Made by a program: the position numbers and the translations under genes. From contig NZ_JAEMHW010000002.1 in assembly GCF_016461705.1 (NCBI RefSeq), forward strand, positions 434,001 to 498,000: a DNA stretch of 64,000 nt, read 5' to 3'. The stretch is from Streptococcus vicugnae. GTDB lineage: Bacteria; Bacillota; Bacilli; Lactobacillales; Streptococcaceae. This document shows positions 44,767-56,145 of the stretch, in pieces (within the stretch, counting starts at the first letter, position 1; each line of letters begins with the position of its first letter). The notes under the pieces were generated by a model that ran no database searches, was not told where the DNA came from, and saw only the letters and a program-made list of their open reading frames with translations.

Positions 44767-47700
44767 TTACAGTTTTACAACTTCTAAACGTTCTCCACCA
44801 AGTAAAACAAGGTATTTATCAACTTGTTCAATATGATATGACTTGCTAAGAGCCTCAGCATATAATGCCATTTGCCCTTGATAACGTTCCTTGATTTCTT
44901 GGCTATTTGTGTATTTATCAGTTTTATAATCCAAAAGAATGATACGATCTTCTAGAACTAGATAAGCATCGACAATCCCACGGACAACGAAGCTTTCGCC
45001 ACTTTCAGGGTCTTCTTTTAACATGGCAAAAGGCGCTTCACGATAAATCTTATCGACATTTTCTTGAATCAACTGACCAAGTTCAGAGGTTTCAAAGAAA
45101 TCTAGAACATTTTCAAGATGAATGCGTGATTTCACCTCATCATCAGCTGAGACCTGTGTCAAAGCCGTCGTAATGTCCTCTAAAGTCACTTGAGAAGACA
45201 AGGCAATGCGCTGCATGAGTTCGTGCATGGCAGAACCAATCGCTGTCGCTTCTACTTTTGTTTTCTTTGAAAAGTCTGGAAGATCAAATGTAAGTTTAGC
45301 CTGATAAGATTTTGTCATGACATCAATACCATCTGCATCCATAACTGGCTCGTATAGCTTCTTAACCTGACTTGGTGTTCTCAAACTTGGAAGATTAATC
45401 GCCGCTTGATATTTAGTATTTAGCTTTTCAACAGCCTCTAACCTATCCAAAGCTTCAATAATATCTTCAGACTGACGGTTATCTTTCAAATCATCTGGTG
45501 TGATAGCTGACTGGACTTCAATCCGACCAATTTTTTCCTCGGTAAGATCGTCATCTGTGACAAATTCAACCGTAAATGGTAATTCCTTATAGGCCTCATG
45601 AATGGCTAGCATCCAATCTTGGAAAGTCATAAAGGCTTCGCGCTCTGCTACTGGTAAGTGGTTATTTTCGGATTTGCCGCTGTATTTATCAACCAGTTTT
45701 TCAGAGCTAGCTTTACCAACCAGATAAAGTTTCTTTTCTGCACGCGTCATGGCAACATAGAAAAGTCGCATTTGCTCAGACAAAGTCGCTAAGCGAAGCT
45801 CACGTTTATTGAGTTGATAAGGTAGCGTATCCATACTAACTTTAACAGTTGGAAAAGCATCGGTATCCAATTCCTCTTTCATGTCTGCTAGGTATTTGAT
45901 ACCGGCACCATTTTGACGTGACAAAATCAAAGGTGACATCATATCTTGAATGCTGAATTTCTTATCAATATTCAAAATAAAGACATACTTAAACTCAAGA
46001 CCTTTACTTTTATGGATGGTCATCAAATTAACCGCATGCTTAGGAAGTGCCACTTCAACATCAGCAAGATCATTTTCACTTTCTAAGACGCGATCAATCA
46101 TGCGAATAAAGCGTGATAGACCTTTAAAGCCTGTCTTTTCAAAATTATTGGCACGAAGTGCTAGGGCATATAAGTTAGCTTGACGCTGTTCAGCGCGTGG
46201 TAAATTCCCCACATAATCATAATAAAAACGTTCATTATAAATCTTCCAGATTAAATCATAAAGCGAATGCCATTTGGCAAAATCACGCCACTTGCTAAAG
46301 CAAGTCATGAAATCTTTTAATTTTTCACGTAAAGCTGGTGTTACCAATTCTGCATGCTGACCTTGATTAGCTAAAGCATATTTCAATTTTTGGTACAAAT
46401 TAGCTTTGTGCTCATCTTCTATCGTTTGAAGTGCCAGACGAGCAAGGTCATCTTCGTTGAAAGAAAACATCGGTGAGCGCATAAGAGCTACCAAAGCATA
46501 GTCATTGAGCGGATTATCCAATGCTCTAAGCGTATCAAGCATCACCATTACTTCAACTGATTTGAGGTAATTTTGCTCACCGCCATCAGTTACCAAAGGG
46601 ATACCATAATGCTCAAAGGTCTGTAAAATGCCATCATTACGCGTACGTGATGATACTAATAAGGTGATATCTTCAAAGGCAACACCTTCCTCATTATGCA
46701 AACGAATGATTTCTTTAGCCACCAATTTCACTTCATTGGGATTGATTTGGTCATCTTCAGCATTTTCTGGTAAATCGCTACTATCATCAGTATCGTAAAT
46801 CAGAACCTTAGTCTCATTTTCTGGATGAACTTCTTTTTGTGCGGGGCTACCAGCCACCAATTGATGCATGCCATCATACAAAATTTCCCCAACAGCTTCG
46901 TCCATTAAATGTGTGAAAACACTATTTGTCGCATCTAAAACCTCTGATTGACTACGGAAATTTTCTTTAAGTAAAATCAGTTGCCCGTGTTCAGGATGTT
47001 CTTGGAAATCCTTGAATTTTTGGTTAAAAATTTGCGGATCAGCCTGGCGAAAACGATAGATAGATTGCTTGATATCTCCCACCATGAATCGATTATGACC
47101 ATTTGACAACAATTCAAGCATGCGTTCTTGCGTGTGGTTGTTATCTTGGTACTCATCGACCATGACTTCGTGGTATTTATCTTGGTAGAGCTCACGAATA
47201 TCTGGATTTTCTTCCAAAATCTGGATAGCAAAATGCGCGATATCTGAAAACTCAAAAGCATTTTCTTGGATTTTAGCTTGCAAATATTGCTCAGAAAAAT
47301 CCTGCATAAACGCTTGTAAAAGTTCTAACAAAGGCAGACTTTCCGATTGGTATTTGAAGATAGTTTCTAAATGCTTCAATCCAGTCAAACGTCCCTGAAG
47401 AGTTTTAAAAACGGGATATTTCACTCCTGCCACAGTCACTGCTGGACCTGACGGAATTAAATCAGCTACGTCAGCAGCCAAACGACCAAGACCATCACGA
47501 CCATACAAAGTCTCAAAATGCATAGCCCATTCATGCAAATGCTCAATCATGTTCAAATGCTTTTTATAAGCTGCCGTAGGCGTCCCCTTAGCTGTTTTTT
47601 GCTTGTAATCTTCTAAATCAGTCACGTCTTGCAACTGATTAGCTGTGTCATGTAAGCAAGTTAAAAAATCTGAAACTTCTTGATCAGGAATAGCTGAAAA

Positions 47701-48393
47701 GTCTGTGTAAGTTTTAGCACCCTTTAAAAAGACTTCTGCTAACCATTTTTTCGGATTGTCAGTTGCTTGACTGAAATCATAAATCTTGTAGACAATTCCT
47801 CGAAAAGCTGAACTGTCTTTGCGATTGCCTGAAAAATTACGAACTAATTTACGGAAAACATCCTTATTCTTTCCTGTCATGTAATCAGAGAAAAGATCTG
47901 AAAAGACGTCATTTTTAACAATATCTTGTTCACTTTTATCCGTCATGATGCGAAAAGTTGGTGAAATTCCCAAAGTGTAACCATACTGGTTGACCAACTT
48001 CTGCGTAAAAGCATCCATGGTACCAATATCAGCTGTTTGCAAGCCTAGCAACTGCTCATTAAGATAGGTTTTTAAATCATTATCCTTTGTTGCTTGTAGC
48101 GCTTGGCTAATTTTTTTCTCAAGACGCTCTTTCAATTCTCCTGCAGCCTTAACTGTAAAGGTTGAGATGAACAATTGATCTACGGTAATGCCACGCAAAA
48201 TTTTATCGATAATGCGCTCTACCATAACAAAGGTTTTCCCTGAACCAGCAGACGCTGATACTAGAATATTGTTGCCATAGCTATAAATGGCTTCAATTTG
48301 TTCAGGAGTTCGTTTTTGTGTTTTGGACGACTGAGCCTCTTCTTGTTGTAGAGAAGAAATGTCTTCAGCCGTTAAAAAAGGTTTAAAGGTCAT
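44767..48393 (-). CDS. addA: ATP-dependent helicase/nuclease subunit A (RexA/AddA)
   Basis: This 1208-residue UvrD-like helicase-nuclease carries Walker A SAGSGKT at 48-54, helicase motifs including VDEYQDNN and NFRS, and VHLMTIHKSKGLEF-type MTIHKSKGLEF. The C-terminal RecB-like nuclease domain has LLDYKTD at about 1153-1159. With AddB it processes double-strand breaks for recombination. In streptococci the pair is called RexAB. The start overlaps addB by 11 bases, with SD GGAGGAG. Confidence 0.95.
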   Translation of the reverse strand: MTFKPFLTAEDISSLQQEEAQSSKTQKRTPEQIEAIYSYGNNILVSASAGSGKTFVMVERIIDKILRGITVDQLFISTFTVKAAGELKERLEKKISQALQATKDNDLKTYLNEQLLGLQTADIGTMDAFTQKLVNQYGYTLGISPTFRIMTDKSEQDIVKNDVFSDLFSDYMTGKNKDVFRKLVRNFSGNRKDSSAFRGIVYKIYDFSQATDNPKKWLAEVFLKGAKTYTDFSAIPDQEVSDFLTCLHDTANQLQDVTDLEDYKQKTAKGTPTAAYKKHLNMIEHLHEWAMHFETLYGRDGLGRLAADVADLIPSGPAVTVAGVKYPVFKTLQGRLTGLKHLETIFKYQSESLPLLELLQAFMQDFSEQYLQAKIQENAFEFSDIAHFAIQILEENPDIRELYQDKYHEVMVDEYQDNNHTQERMLELLSNGHNRFMVGDIKQSIYRFRQADPQIFNQKFKDFQEHPEHGQLILLKENFRSQSEVLDATNSVFTHLMDEAVGEILYDGMHQLVAGSPAQKEVHPENETKVLIYDTDDSSDLPENAEDDQINPNEVKLVAKEIIRLHNEEGVAFEDITLLVSSRTRNDGILQTFEHYGIPLVTDGGEQNYLKSVEVMVMLDTLRALDNPLNDYALVALMRSPMFSFNEDDLARLALQTIEDEHKANLYQKLKYALANQGQHAELVTPALREKLKDFMTCFSKWRDFAKWHSLYDLIWKIYNERFYYDYVGNLPRAEQRQANLYALALRANNFEKTGFKGLSRFIRMIDRVLESENDLADVEVALPKHAVNLMTIHKSKGLEFKYVFILNIDKKFSIQDMMSPLILSRQNGAGIKYLADMKEELDTDAFPTVKVSMDTLPYQLNKRELRLATLSEQMRLFYVAMTRAEKKLYLVGKASSEKLVDKYSGKSENNHLPVAEREAFMTFQDWMLAIHEAYKELPFTVEFVTDDDLTEEKIGRIEVQSAITPDDLKDNRQSEDIIEALDRLEAVEKLNTKYQAAINLPSLRTPSQVKKLYEPVMDADGIDVMTKSYQAKLTFDLPDFSKKTKVEATAIGSAMHELMQRIALSSQVTLEDITTALTQVSADDEVKSRIHLENVLDFFETSELGQLIQENVDKIYREAPFAMLKEDPESGESFVVRGIVDAYLVLEDRIILLDYKTDKYTNSQEIKERYQGQMALYAEALSKSYHIEQVDKYLVLLGGERLEVVKL

Positions 48394-51300
48394 CTTTCTC
48401 CTCCTCTTCTTGCATCAAGTTCAAAAAGCCTTGACGTCTGTCTTTTCTTGGTAATTTAAACCACTTGCGAGCATATGGCATATGACGATCAGCTTCAAAA
48501 CGAGTAATAGCTTTTAATTGATCACCCTTAACCGTCTTACCGTCCTCACTGTATGGGTTAATCAAAAAATGTCCTTTTTTAATGTCTTTCGCAGCTTGAA
48601 TGAATAATTTTTTGTTATAAGCTAGTAAAATATCTAATTCTTCTTGCGTATAAACGGAGTCATTAAGGTGATAATTACCATTAGCCAAATAGCCCTTTTC
48701 CTCTTCTAAGAACAAACCACGGTAACGCAATTCTTTAGATAAATTCTCCAAAATTTTCTCTGTCGTCGCCACCGATGACAAATCCACCTTAGGCTCTTGC
48801 ATGTGTAAATACATGGCCCCGAAAATCTTATCAGACTCACTTCTCTCTTTCTTATCGCGAAGGGCTTGCATGTAAGTCACTAATTGCGGATTAAGGCCAT
48901 TGTAGAATTTCTGAATGTCAAATGTATTATGACTTGACTTGTAATCAACGACACCAAGACTACCATCTGACAAACGGTCAACACGGTCAATAATACCTCG
49001 GATGCGAATAGCATTTGCAATCATTAATTCAAATGGTTCTTCTTCACTTTCCACCTGAATCTGAGCATCTTGCTGTAAAACTGTCGCGGTACTTCTTGCG
49101 ATATCTTCCAAGACTGTCAATGAGTAACGACTTTCCTCATCTTCTTCATAGACGAACTTGAAAGCATCTTCTGAATTCGTTGCTTGGATAGCACGATTGA
49201 GTTTATGATCAAATGGTTGATTTGAACCGTCTTTCATGACCACTTCAAAGACACGGTGAAGATAAGTTCCGTGATTTCTAGCATCAGGATGGATTGTCTC
49301 AACTTCCTGTAACCCAAGAACATACTGCAAGAAATACTTGTATTGGTTATTATAAAAAGTTGTCACCGCAGAAGAAGATAAATTAATCGGTTGATCACTT
49401 GGAAAACGTGTCTCAATCACTTCAGCGGAAACAGGCTTAGTTCGCATATTATCCTTAATTAGTGGCAATTCAATTCCTTCTGTAGCAAGTCTTCTACGCA
49501 GGTAACGAACAGCCACAGACCAAAATGTCTGTTCTTCTTTACTAAGCTCACGTTCTTCTTCAATTGCCAAACGATTAACTTCAATCACACGAGATAAGAG
49601 AGCTTTATAATTTCCAATATCTTCAACATCAGTAGATAGGCGATTACGTCCCTTCATCAAGACTGGAACACCAAAGCTAGCTAATTCCGCAAGATAAGAA
49701 GATTCCTTATCTTCAGATTCGTTAACAATTTGAGGTAAACTCAAAACCAATTCGTCAGTTGCTGAATTAAACAGTGACAAAGCAGCAAAATGATTTTTCT
49801 TAATATTCTCGCGACTGATGATATCAAAATGCTGGTGTTCATTTGTGCTTTCATTGACCTTAGCGCGCTCTTCATCAGAGATCAAACTACGGTTTTGAGC
49901 AATTTTTGGAAAATGAGACTGTGTCATCCCCAAAGCAAAGACAAATTTATTGGTATGCGGTTCTACCAAATCATATGATTTCACCGAAACCACATCAACG
50001 CTTGCTGGTACCACACGGTATTGCGCAGCCAACATACCGCTTCTTAGAAGCGATAAAAATTCATCTAAAGATAATTTTTCTTGGCCAAAAATAGTTTGAA
50101 ACTGCCTTAAAATCCCTGTAAATGTACGCCACACTTGCTCGTGCTTTTCTTGCTCATTTTCTGAGAAAGTAGCTACCATACTTTCCAAATTATTTGGCAA
50201 AGAAATCGCACGCAAGAAGGTCATCAGCTTTTCAAGCAAACTTGAACCAAGCTGCTTTTGCGCCTTAAAAAAGGTTAACAAAGGTGTCATGATTTGCTCG
50301 CGCATGCTGTTAACAAAAGCTAAATGCTCCTCACCTTTATAAGCAATGGTAAACTCTTTAGCAAATTTACTTTGCCCCTTGATATCTGCATAAATCAAAT
50401 ACTGCTCAAAAAGGTCCAAATCATCTTGCTTGAAGGAACCATAAAGACCAGTTTTCAGGAGGTTGACGACATCTTCAGTACGAAAACGATAACGCTTCAC
50501 GCGCTCCAAAGAATCAATAAAATGCACCAAAGGATGATCACTCATTGACTCAGCTTTACCAAAATAATAAGGAATATCGTATTTATCAAAAATTTTGCCG
50601 ATTTGCAGACGATAGCTATCCACATCACCCAAAAGTACCAAAATATCCTTATAACGATAGCCTTGGTGAAGCTTATGACGAATTGCCTTTGCCACATGCT
50701 CAACTTCTTCTTTTTGATTAATGACATCCCAAATCGCATAATGTTTTTTATCATCATCTGTCAATGTAATGTCTGATGTTGTAAAGTCGTGCTTCGCTTC
50801 AAAGAGTTTTGACAATTTAGCAAAAGCTTCTTGAGATTTTTGCGAACTCTCAACATACTGTGGTTGTGTTTGAAATTTTGCTGCCAAGGAACGCAGAAAA
50901 TCCAAACTGGCTTGATAGACATTGCCCGTTGAAAAATTAGCCTTATAAGCCTTCTGACTACTGTAAGTCCCGATAATCACTTGAGCACATTTTTCCTCTA
51001 ATAGGCTCACTAAGTGCTCTTCTTCTGCTGAAAAACGGGTAAAGCCATCAATAACAAGAACCACATTCTCAAGCGCAGCATCTAAATGCCCAGCAGCCAG
51101 CTGTTTAGCAAAAAAAGCAATCTTAGTTTGATTATCGTATTGATTAGCCAGCAAAATATCATTCACAGCCAAAAAGATTTTCACCAAATCTTCCTGTTTC
51201 TCAGCTGAATGCAATTCCGTCAAATCAAGCACGGTCATATTGGCCGTTTTTAATTCTTTATACAAATCAACCAATTGCTTGATAAAATTAGTATCCTGCT

Positions 51301-51625
51301 TCAAACGCCCAAAAACTTTCAAATCCGTATCTGAAAAATGAGACAGTGCACGGTAAAAAATCATGGCTAAGCCATTGTCATCAATAGATTCTTTCGTCTG
51401 TGATTCATTAAAAACAAAATAGCGAGCCATTTGAGCAAAACGGGTAATCGTAATCGCAAAAGATGCCTGATCAGGCAAAAGCTCTAAAACAGCCCTTTCT
51501 TTTTCAAAAGACAAAGAGTTTGGAGCAATATAGAAGACACGCTTGCCAGCTTCAGCTTGAAGAGCAGCTTCTCTTGCCAAAATTTCAGTCATATCAAACT
51601 GAATATCTGTATATAATAATTTCAT
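48383..51625 (-). CDS. addB: ATP-dependent helicase/nuclease subunit B (RexB/AddB)
   Basis: This 1080-residue partner of AddA has a degraded helicase-like N-terminal half and a RecB-like nuclease domain around LGVVDYKSSHNTF. The sequence shows only one cysteine (EEKCAQ). The four-cysteine iron-sulfur cluster of Bacillus AddB is therefore absent, as expected for the RexB branch. It is the first gene of the pair. Confidence 0.94.
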   Translation of the reverse strand: MKLLYTDIQFDMTEILAREAALQAEAGKRVFYIAPNSLSFEKERAVLELLPDQASFAITITRFAQMARYFVFNESQTKESIDDNGLAMIFYRALSHFSDTDLKVFGRLKQDTNFIKQLVDLYKELKTANMTVLDLTELHSAEKQEDLVKIFLAVNDILLANQYDNQTKIAFFAKQLAAGHLDAALENVVLVIDGFTRFSAEEEHLVSLLEEKCAQVIIGTYSSQKAYKANFSTGNVYQASLDFLRSLAAKFQTQPQYVESSQKSQEAFAKLSKLFEAKHDFTTSDITLTDDDKKHYAIWDVINQKEEVEHVAKAIRHKLHQGYRYKDILVLLGDVDSYRLQIGKIFDKYDIPYYFGKAESMSDHPLVHFIDSLERVKRYRFRTEDVVNLLKTGLYGSFKQDDLDLFEQYLIYADIKGQSKFAKEFTIAYKGEEHLAFVNSMREQIMTPLLTFFKAQKQLGSSLLEKLMTFLRAISLPNNLESMVATFSENEQEKHEQVWRTFTGILRQFQTIFGQEKLSLDEFLSLLRSGMLAAQYRVVPASVDVVSVKSYDLVEPHTNKFVFALGMTQSHFPKIAQNRSLISDEERAKVNESTNEHQHFDIISRENIKKNHFAALSLFNSATDELVLSLPQIVNESEDKESSYLAELASFGVPVLMKGRNRLSTDVEDIGNYKALLSRVIEVNRLAIEEERELSKEEQTFWSVAVRYLRRRLATEGIELPLIKDNMRTKPVSAEVIETRFPSDQPINLSSSAVTTFYNNQYKYFLQYVLGLQEVETIHPDARNHGTYLHRVFEVVMKDGSNQPFDHKLNRAIQATNSEDAFKFVYEEDEESRYSLTVLEDIARSTATVLQQDAQIQVESEEEPFELMIANAIRIRGIIDRVDRLSDGSLGVVDYKSSHNTFDIQKFYNGLNPQLVTYMQALRDKKERSESDKIFGAMYLHMQEPKVDLSSVATTEKILENLSKELRYRGLFLEEEKGYLANGNYHLNDSVYTQEELDILLAYNKKLFIQAAKDIKKGHFLINPYSEDGKTVKGDQLKAITRFEADRHMPYARKWFKLPRKDRRQGFLNLMQEEEEKDDL

Positions 51626-51657
51626 AATAATCCTTCGTCAAGTCAATAGATAATCTT

Positions 51658-51677
51658 ATTATACCAAATTCTGGTAT
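51658..51677 (-). promoter_or_regulatory. Extended -10 of addB-addA inside a short palindrome
   Basis: TGGTATAAT (-10 at 51658-51663) is part of a dyad TATACCA/TGGTATA. No clear -35 was found. It is a possible operator. Confidence 0.5.
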
Positions 51678-51703
51678 AGGTTTGGACTTTTGATAGACAT
51701 CTA

Positions 51704-51735
51704 AAAACCACCACTACTTTCGTAGCGGTGGTTTT
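51704..51735 (-). terminator. Terminator of pheS-GNAT-pheT
   Basis: AAAACCACCGCTAC pairs with GTAGTGGTGGTTTT on the minus strand, followed by T residues. Confidence 0.88.
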
Positions 51736-51775
51736 ATCTATATTAACCCAAATAGCCAAATTAAAAATCTACTGA

Positions 51776-54181
51776 TTAACGAACTTCTGCTCCAAGTTGT
51801 TCAACAAGGACTTTAGTGATTTTATCCATGTATTTTGTAACTTCTTCATCAGTCAAGTTATCATTTGGATTTTGGAATGTTAGGCTGTAAGCCATTGATT
51901 TCATTCCTTCAGCAATGTTTGCACCAGCGTATACGTCGAAGAGTTTGATATCTGTCAAACGTTTCACTTTAGCTGCTTCGATTGCAGTAACAATATCATT
52001 GTGAGTAGTTGCTTTTGGCAATAGCAAAGCAATATCACGAGAAACTGCTGGGAATTTTGTAATTTCAACAAATGCTTTATCAGCTTGAAGAGCAGCTTCG
52101 ATAACATCCAAGTTCAACTCAGCAACATAAGTTTCTGGAACATTGTAGTTTTTAGCAGTTTGTGGGTGAACTTGACCAACAAAACCAACTAATTGACCGT
52201 CCAAGTAAATACTTGCTGTGCGACCTGGGTGCATGCTTTCAAGACCTTTTTCGGCAACATAATCAACTGTCAAATCAAGTTTTGCAAAGATTGCTTCAAC
52301 GATACCTTTAGCATAGAAGAAATCAACTGGAGTTGCTTTTGTTTGGAAATCTTTTTCAGCTACCAAACCTGAAATAGCAAAGGCAAATGTGCTGATTTCG
52401 TTTGGTAATTCTTCTTTTGGATTACCTTTTTGTTCAAAGACTTTACCAATTTCATAGATTGCCATGTTACTGTTTTTACGAGCAACGTTATACGCAATCG
52501 TATCAAGCATACCAGAAACAACGTTTTGACGAAGAACTGAACGTTCTACTGACATTGGCCACATCAATTCAGTCAAGTTGCTTGGTTGCAATGTGAATTC
52601 AGTTGCTTTTTCAGGTGTTGTCAAAGCATATGATACGATTTCAGTCAATCCAGCACCTTCAGCGATAGAACGCATTTTACGACGTAATTTTTGTGTTGCT
52701 GTCAATTCACCTGCAGTACCAGCAGCTTCTGGAAGTGTTGTTGGAAGGTTTTCGTAACCGTAAATACGAGCAATTTCTTCAACCAAGTCAGCTTGGATAG
52801 CAATATCCCAACGACGACGTGGTACTGAAACTGTGAATTTATCAGCATTTCCTGACAATCCAAAGCCAAGTTTAGCAAAGACGTCTTCAATATCAGCATA
52901 TGTCAATTCAGTTCCCAAGCGAACGTTAACATAATCAAGAGTTGTTGATACTTCAACATCATCAGTTGGAACTGAACCAGCTTCAACACGACCTGAAAGA
53001 ACATCGCCTTCAGCTAATTCTGTAAGCATTGCAGCTGCAAAATCAAGAGCTTCATCAACAGTAGCGTAGTCAATTCCTTTTTCAAAACGAGCTGAGCTTT
53101 CAGAACGAAGGTTCAAACGAGATCCAGTACGACGGATAGCTGTACCATCAAAGACAGCAGCTTCAAGAACAACATTTTTAGAGTTGTTATCAATTTCAGT
53201 GGCTTGTCCCCCCATCACACCAGCAAGAGCAACTGGTTTGTCAGCAACTGTAATAACAAGATCTTCTTCTGTTAATTCACGTTCTTCACCGTCAAGTGTA
53301 ACCAATTTTTCACCAGCACGCGCATTGCGGGCAACAATTTTATTGTCTTCGAATTTGTTCAAATCAAAGGCATGCATTGGTTGACCAAAGTACAACAAGA
53401 CATAGTTTGTCACGTCGACAACGTTGTTGATTGGACGGATACCAGCATTCATCAAAAGGTTTTGCAACCATTGTGGACTTGGTTTAACAGTCACATTTTC
53501 AATAACACGTGCTTTGTAAGTTAATACTTTATCAGATTCGATAGCAACATCGATAACATCTTTAGCAGCTTTAGAAACTTCTTTAAGTTCTTTTTCTGGG
53601 AAATGAACTTCTTTACCGTAAATAGCTGCTACTTCATGAGCAACCCCACGCATTGAAAGAGCATCTGCACGGTTTGGTGTGATTGACAATTCAACGATTT
53701 CGTCATCCAAATCAAGGTATGGGAAAATGCTGTCACCTGGTTTAGCATCTTCTGGCAAGATTTGAATACCATCTGAGAATTCTTTTGGAATGATTGATTC
53801 TGGCAATCCCAATTCTTGGAGTGAGCAAATCATACCAAGTGATTCCATACCGCGGATTTTACCTTTTTTAATTTTGTAGTTGTCAGCAATACGTGCACCT
53901 GGAACTGCAACGATAACTTTAATACCTGCAGTCACGTTTGGAGCACCACAGACGATTTGACGCAATTCTTCATCACCAGTATCGACTTGGCAAAGGTGCA
54001 AATGAGTTTCTGGAACATCTTCACAAGAAACAACGTGACCAACAACCAATTTTGTCAAACCTTCAGATGGTGTTGAAACTCCTTCAACCTCAATCCCTGT
54101 TGTTGACATTTTTTCAGAAAGCTCATGTGTTGTAACATCAACATCAACAAGCTCTTTTAACCATTTATAACTTACTAACAT
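51776..54181 (-). CDS. pheT: Phenylalanyl-tRNA synthetase beta subunit
   Basis: This 801-residue protein has the full bacterial layout. There is an N-terminal tRNA-binding (EMAP-like) domain (about 40-150), B3/B4 and B5 domains, the catalytic-like core and a C-terminal FDX-anticodon-binding domain (about 705-800, [13 protein letters not shown]). It forms the alpha2beta2 enzyme with PheS. The start at 54181 lacks a clear Shine-Dalgarno. Confidence 0.96.
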   Translation of the reverse strand: MLVSYKWLKELVDVDVTTHELSEKMSTTGIEVEGVSTPSEGLTKLVVGHVVSCEDVPETHLHLCQVDTGDEELRQIVCGAPNVTAGIKVIVAVPGARIADNYKIKKGKIRGMESLGMICSLQELGLPESIIPKEFSDGIQILPEDAKPGDSIFPYLDLDDEIVELSITPNRADALSMRGVAHEVAAIYGKEVHFPEKELKEVSKAAKDVIDVAIESDKVLTYKARVIENVTVKPSPQWLQNLLMNAGIRPINNVVDVTNYVLLYFGQPMHAFDLNKFEDNKIVARNARAGEKLVTLDGEERELTEEDLVITVADKPVALAGVMGGQATEIDNNSKNVVLEAAVFDGTAIRRTGSRLNLRSESSARFEKGIDYATVDEALDFAAAMLTELAEGDVLSGRVEAGSVPTDDVEVSTTLDYVNVRLGTELTYADIEDVFAKLGFGLSGNADKFTVSVPRRRWDIAIQADLVEEIARIYGYENLPTTLPEAAGTAGELTATQKLRRKMRSIAEGAGLTEIVSYALTTPEKATEFTLQPSNLTELMWPMSVERSVLRQNVVSGMLDTIAYNVARKNSNMAIYEIGKVFEQKGNPKEELPNEISTFAFAISGLVAEKDFQTKATPVDFFYAKGIVEAIFAKLDLTVDYVAEKGLESMHPGRTASIYLDGQLVGFVGQVHPQTAKNYNVPETYVAELNLDVIEAALQADKAFVEITKFPAVSRDIALLLPKATTHNDIVTAIEAAKVKRLTDIKLFDVYAGANIAEGMKSMAYSLTFQNPNDNLTDEEVTKYMDKITKVLVEQLGAEVR

Positions 54182-54251
54182 AATAATGTGTTAAAAGCTT
54201 TTCGCAGTCAAAATACCTTTGACAGGCAAGCTTCTTTATCCCTTTCTACTG

Positions 54252-54776
54252 TTATTCTTTTAATGCTTTTCTTAAAAGCCAATCTGTATCTACTTTATCG
54301 CCAACTTTAAAAGAGTGCTCTGAAAATTTCTCAAAACCATATTTGCGGTAAAACCCTTGAGCCTTAACATTGCCTTCCCAGACACCTAACCAAGCCCAAT
54401 CAAATCCACCTGCTTTAGCCATATCAAGCGCAAGCTCAAATAATTTCTTGCCTAATCCGAGCCCTTGACACTCGCTAAGAATATAGATGCGTTGAATTTC
54501 AAAAGCATTATCAAGTTTGTGTTCTGTCTGTGCAGCGCCCCAATTGACCTTCAAAAAGCCAACCTCACGCCCATCAACTAAGACAAATCGAACATCAGAT
54601 TCTGAATCTGTAACTTCTTTTTCAAGTTGCTCTAAAGTGTAATTGTCATTGAAAAACTGTTGAAGTTCTTCTTCGGTATTATCAAAAGCAAAGGTTTCAC
54701 GAAAAGTCTGGATACTAAGTTCTCGTAAGATTGCTAATTTATCCAAAGTTACTTTTTCAACTTTTATTTCTGACAT
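54252..54776 (-). CDS. GNAT family N-acetyltransferase
   Basis: This 174-residue acetyltransferase has the acetyl-CoA motif IYILSECQGLGLGKKLFELAL and a later WLGVWEGNVKAQGFYRKYGF. The substrate is unknown. Its place between pheS and pheT is conserved in streptococci. The ATG at 54776 has a strong GGAGG site. The 8 upstream codons are not needed. Confidence 0.85.
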   Translation of the reverse strand: MSEIKVEKVTLDKLAILRELSIQTFRETFAFDNTEEELQQFFNDNYTLEQLEKEVTDSESDVRFVLVDGREVGFLKVNWGAAQTEHKLDNAFEIQRIYILSECQGLGLGKKLFELALDMAKAGGFDWAWLGVWEGNVKAQGFYRKYGFEKFSEHSFKVGDKVDTDWLLRKALKE

Positions 54777-54810
54777 ATCTTTCCTCCAAGCGTTTTTCAT
54801 TAATCAGTTA

Positions 54811-55854
54811 TTATTTAAATTGATCTGAGAAACGGACATCGCCTTGATAGAAGCCACGGATATCATTGATACCATAACGAAGCATTGCAATACGTTCTTG
54901 ACCAAGACCAAAAGCAAAGCCAGAATATTTTTCTGAGTCAACGCCAGACATTTCCAAGACGCGTGGGTGTACCATACCGGCACCAAGGATTTCAATCCAA
55001 CCAGTTTTCTTACATACGTTACATCCTTTACCACCACATTTGAAGCATGAAACGTCAACTTCTACTGATGGTTCAGTGAATGGGAAGTATGATGGACGAA
55101 GACGGATTTTACGATCTTCACCAAACATTTTCTTGATAATCATTTCAAGCGTTCCTTTTAGGTCACCCATAGAAATGTTTTCACCGACAACAAGACCTTC
55201 AATTTGGTGGAATTGGTGGCTGTGAGTCGCATCATCTGTGTCACGACGGAAAACACGTCCTGGTGAGATCATTTTCAAAGGACCTTTAGAAAAGTCGTGT
55301 TTATCAAGTGTACGTGCTTGTACTGGACTTGTGTGAGTACGAAGCAAGATTTCTTCAGTAATGTAGAAAGTATCTTGCATATCACGTGCTGGGTGGTCTT
55401 TTGGCAAGTTCATGCGTTCAAAGTTGTAGTAGTCAGATTCAACTTCATAACCATCAACAACTTGGAACCCCATACCAAGGAAAATATCTTCAATTTCTTC
55501 GCTTGTTTGTGTCAATACGTGGCGGTTACCAAGGTTTACTTGACGTCCTGGAAGAGTGACATCCAAGCTTTCTGATTCCAATTGTGCTTTGATTTTAGCA
55601 GCTTCAACAATTTTAGCTTGTTCTTCGAAAGCTTTTGTCAAAACATCACGCACTTCGTTAACTTGTTTTCCGACAACTGGACGCATTTCTTTAGAAAGAT
55701 CTTTCAAACCTTTCAACAATTCTGTCAATGATCCTTTTTTACCAAGAACTTGCACACGTAATTCTTGAAGTTCTTTTGCATTGTTTCCACGCATTTCAGC
55801 TAATTTAGCTTGCGTAGATGATTTCAATTCCTCTAACTGCGCTTGTAAATCCAT
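54811..55854 (-). CDS. pheS: Phenylalanyl-tRNA synthetase alpha subunit
   Basis: This 347-residue class II synthetase has an N-terminal coiled coil (about 1-85), motif 2 in [25 protein letters not shown] and motif 3 [10 protein letters not shown]. An apparent extra feature is the [17 protein letters not shown] zinc-like cysteine loop, usual in this group. It lies behind a T-box leader. Confidence 0.96.
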   Translation of the reverse strand: MDLQAQLEELKSSTQAKLAEMRGNNAKELQELRVQVLGKKGSLTELLKGLKDLSKEMRPVVGKQVNEVRDVLTKAFEEQAKIVEAAKIKAQLESESLDVTLPGRQVNLGNRHVLTQTSEEIEDIFLGMGFQVVDGYEVESDYYNFERMNLPKDHPARDMQDTFYITEEILLRTHTSPVQARTLDKHDFSKGPLKMISPGRVFRRDTDDATHSHQFHQIEGLVVGENISMGDLKGTLEMIIKKMFGEDRKIRLRPSYFPFTEPSVEVDVSCFKCGGKGCNVCKKTGWIEILGAGMVHPRVLEMSGVDSEKYSGFAFGLGQERIAMLRYGINDIRGFYQGDVRFSDQFK

Positions 55855-55895
55855 TAAAATTCCTTCCTTGGGTAAAACCCTAATGTTTTTAAACG

Positions 55896-56094
55896 AAAAA
55901 AGCGTGCCACACTCCTATAGCGGAGCGTTGACACGCGGTACCATCCGTTTTTTATCTGACTAGCAGACCTTAATTCATCGTCTTTAACATGAGTGAATTC
56001 GCCAAACTTTCATCTAGGAAGCTTCCAGTCACGACTTCCATTCCCTGTTAAACTGCCATAAGGTTACTAGTCTCATAAGACACTATTCAATTTA
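55896..56094 (-). promoter_or_regulatory. T-box leader of pheS, Phe specifier
   Basis: The conserved T-box sequence TGGTACCGCG is at 55934-55943 on the minus strand. It precedes a terminator hairpin GCGTGTC...GGCACGC with six T (55896-55937). In stem I the specifier is TTC (55995-55997, inside GAATTCACTC), a Phe codon. Uncharged tRNA-Phe would stabilise the antiterminator and switch on pheS-GNAT-pheT. Confidence 0.92.
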
Positions 56095-56100
56095 CAACCC

Positions 56101-56129
56101 ATTCTAGCAAATTTTTTGACATTTGACAA
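56101..56129 (-). promoter_or_regulatory. Promoter of the pheS T-box operon
   Basis: TTGTCA (56124-56129) and TAGAAT (56101-56106) are 17 bases apart. The start would be near 56094, so the leader is about 240 bases. Confidence 0.7.
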
Positions 56130-56145
56130 GGTTGAATATCACTGA

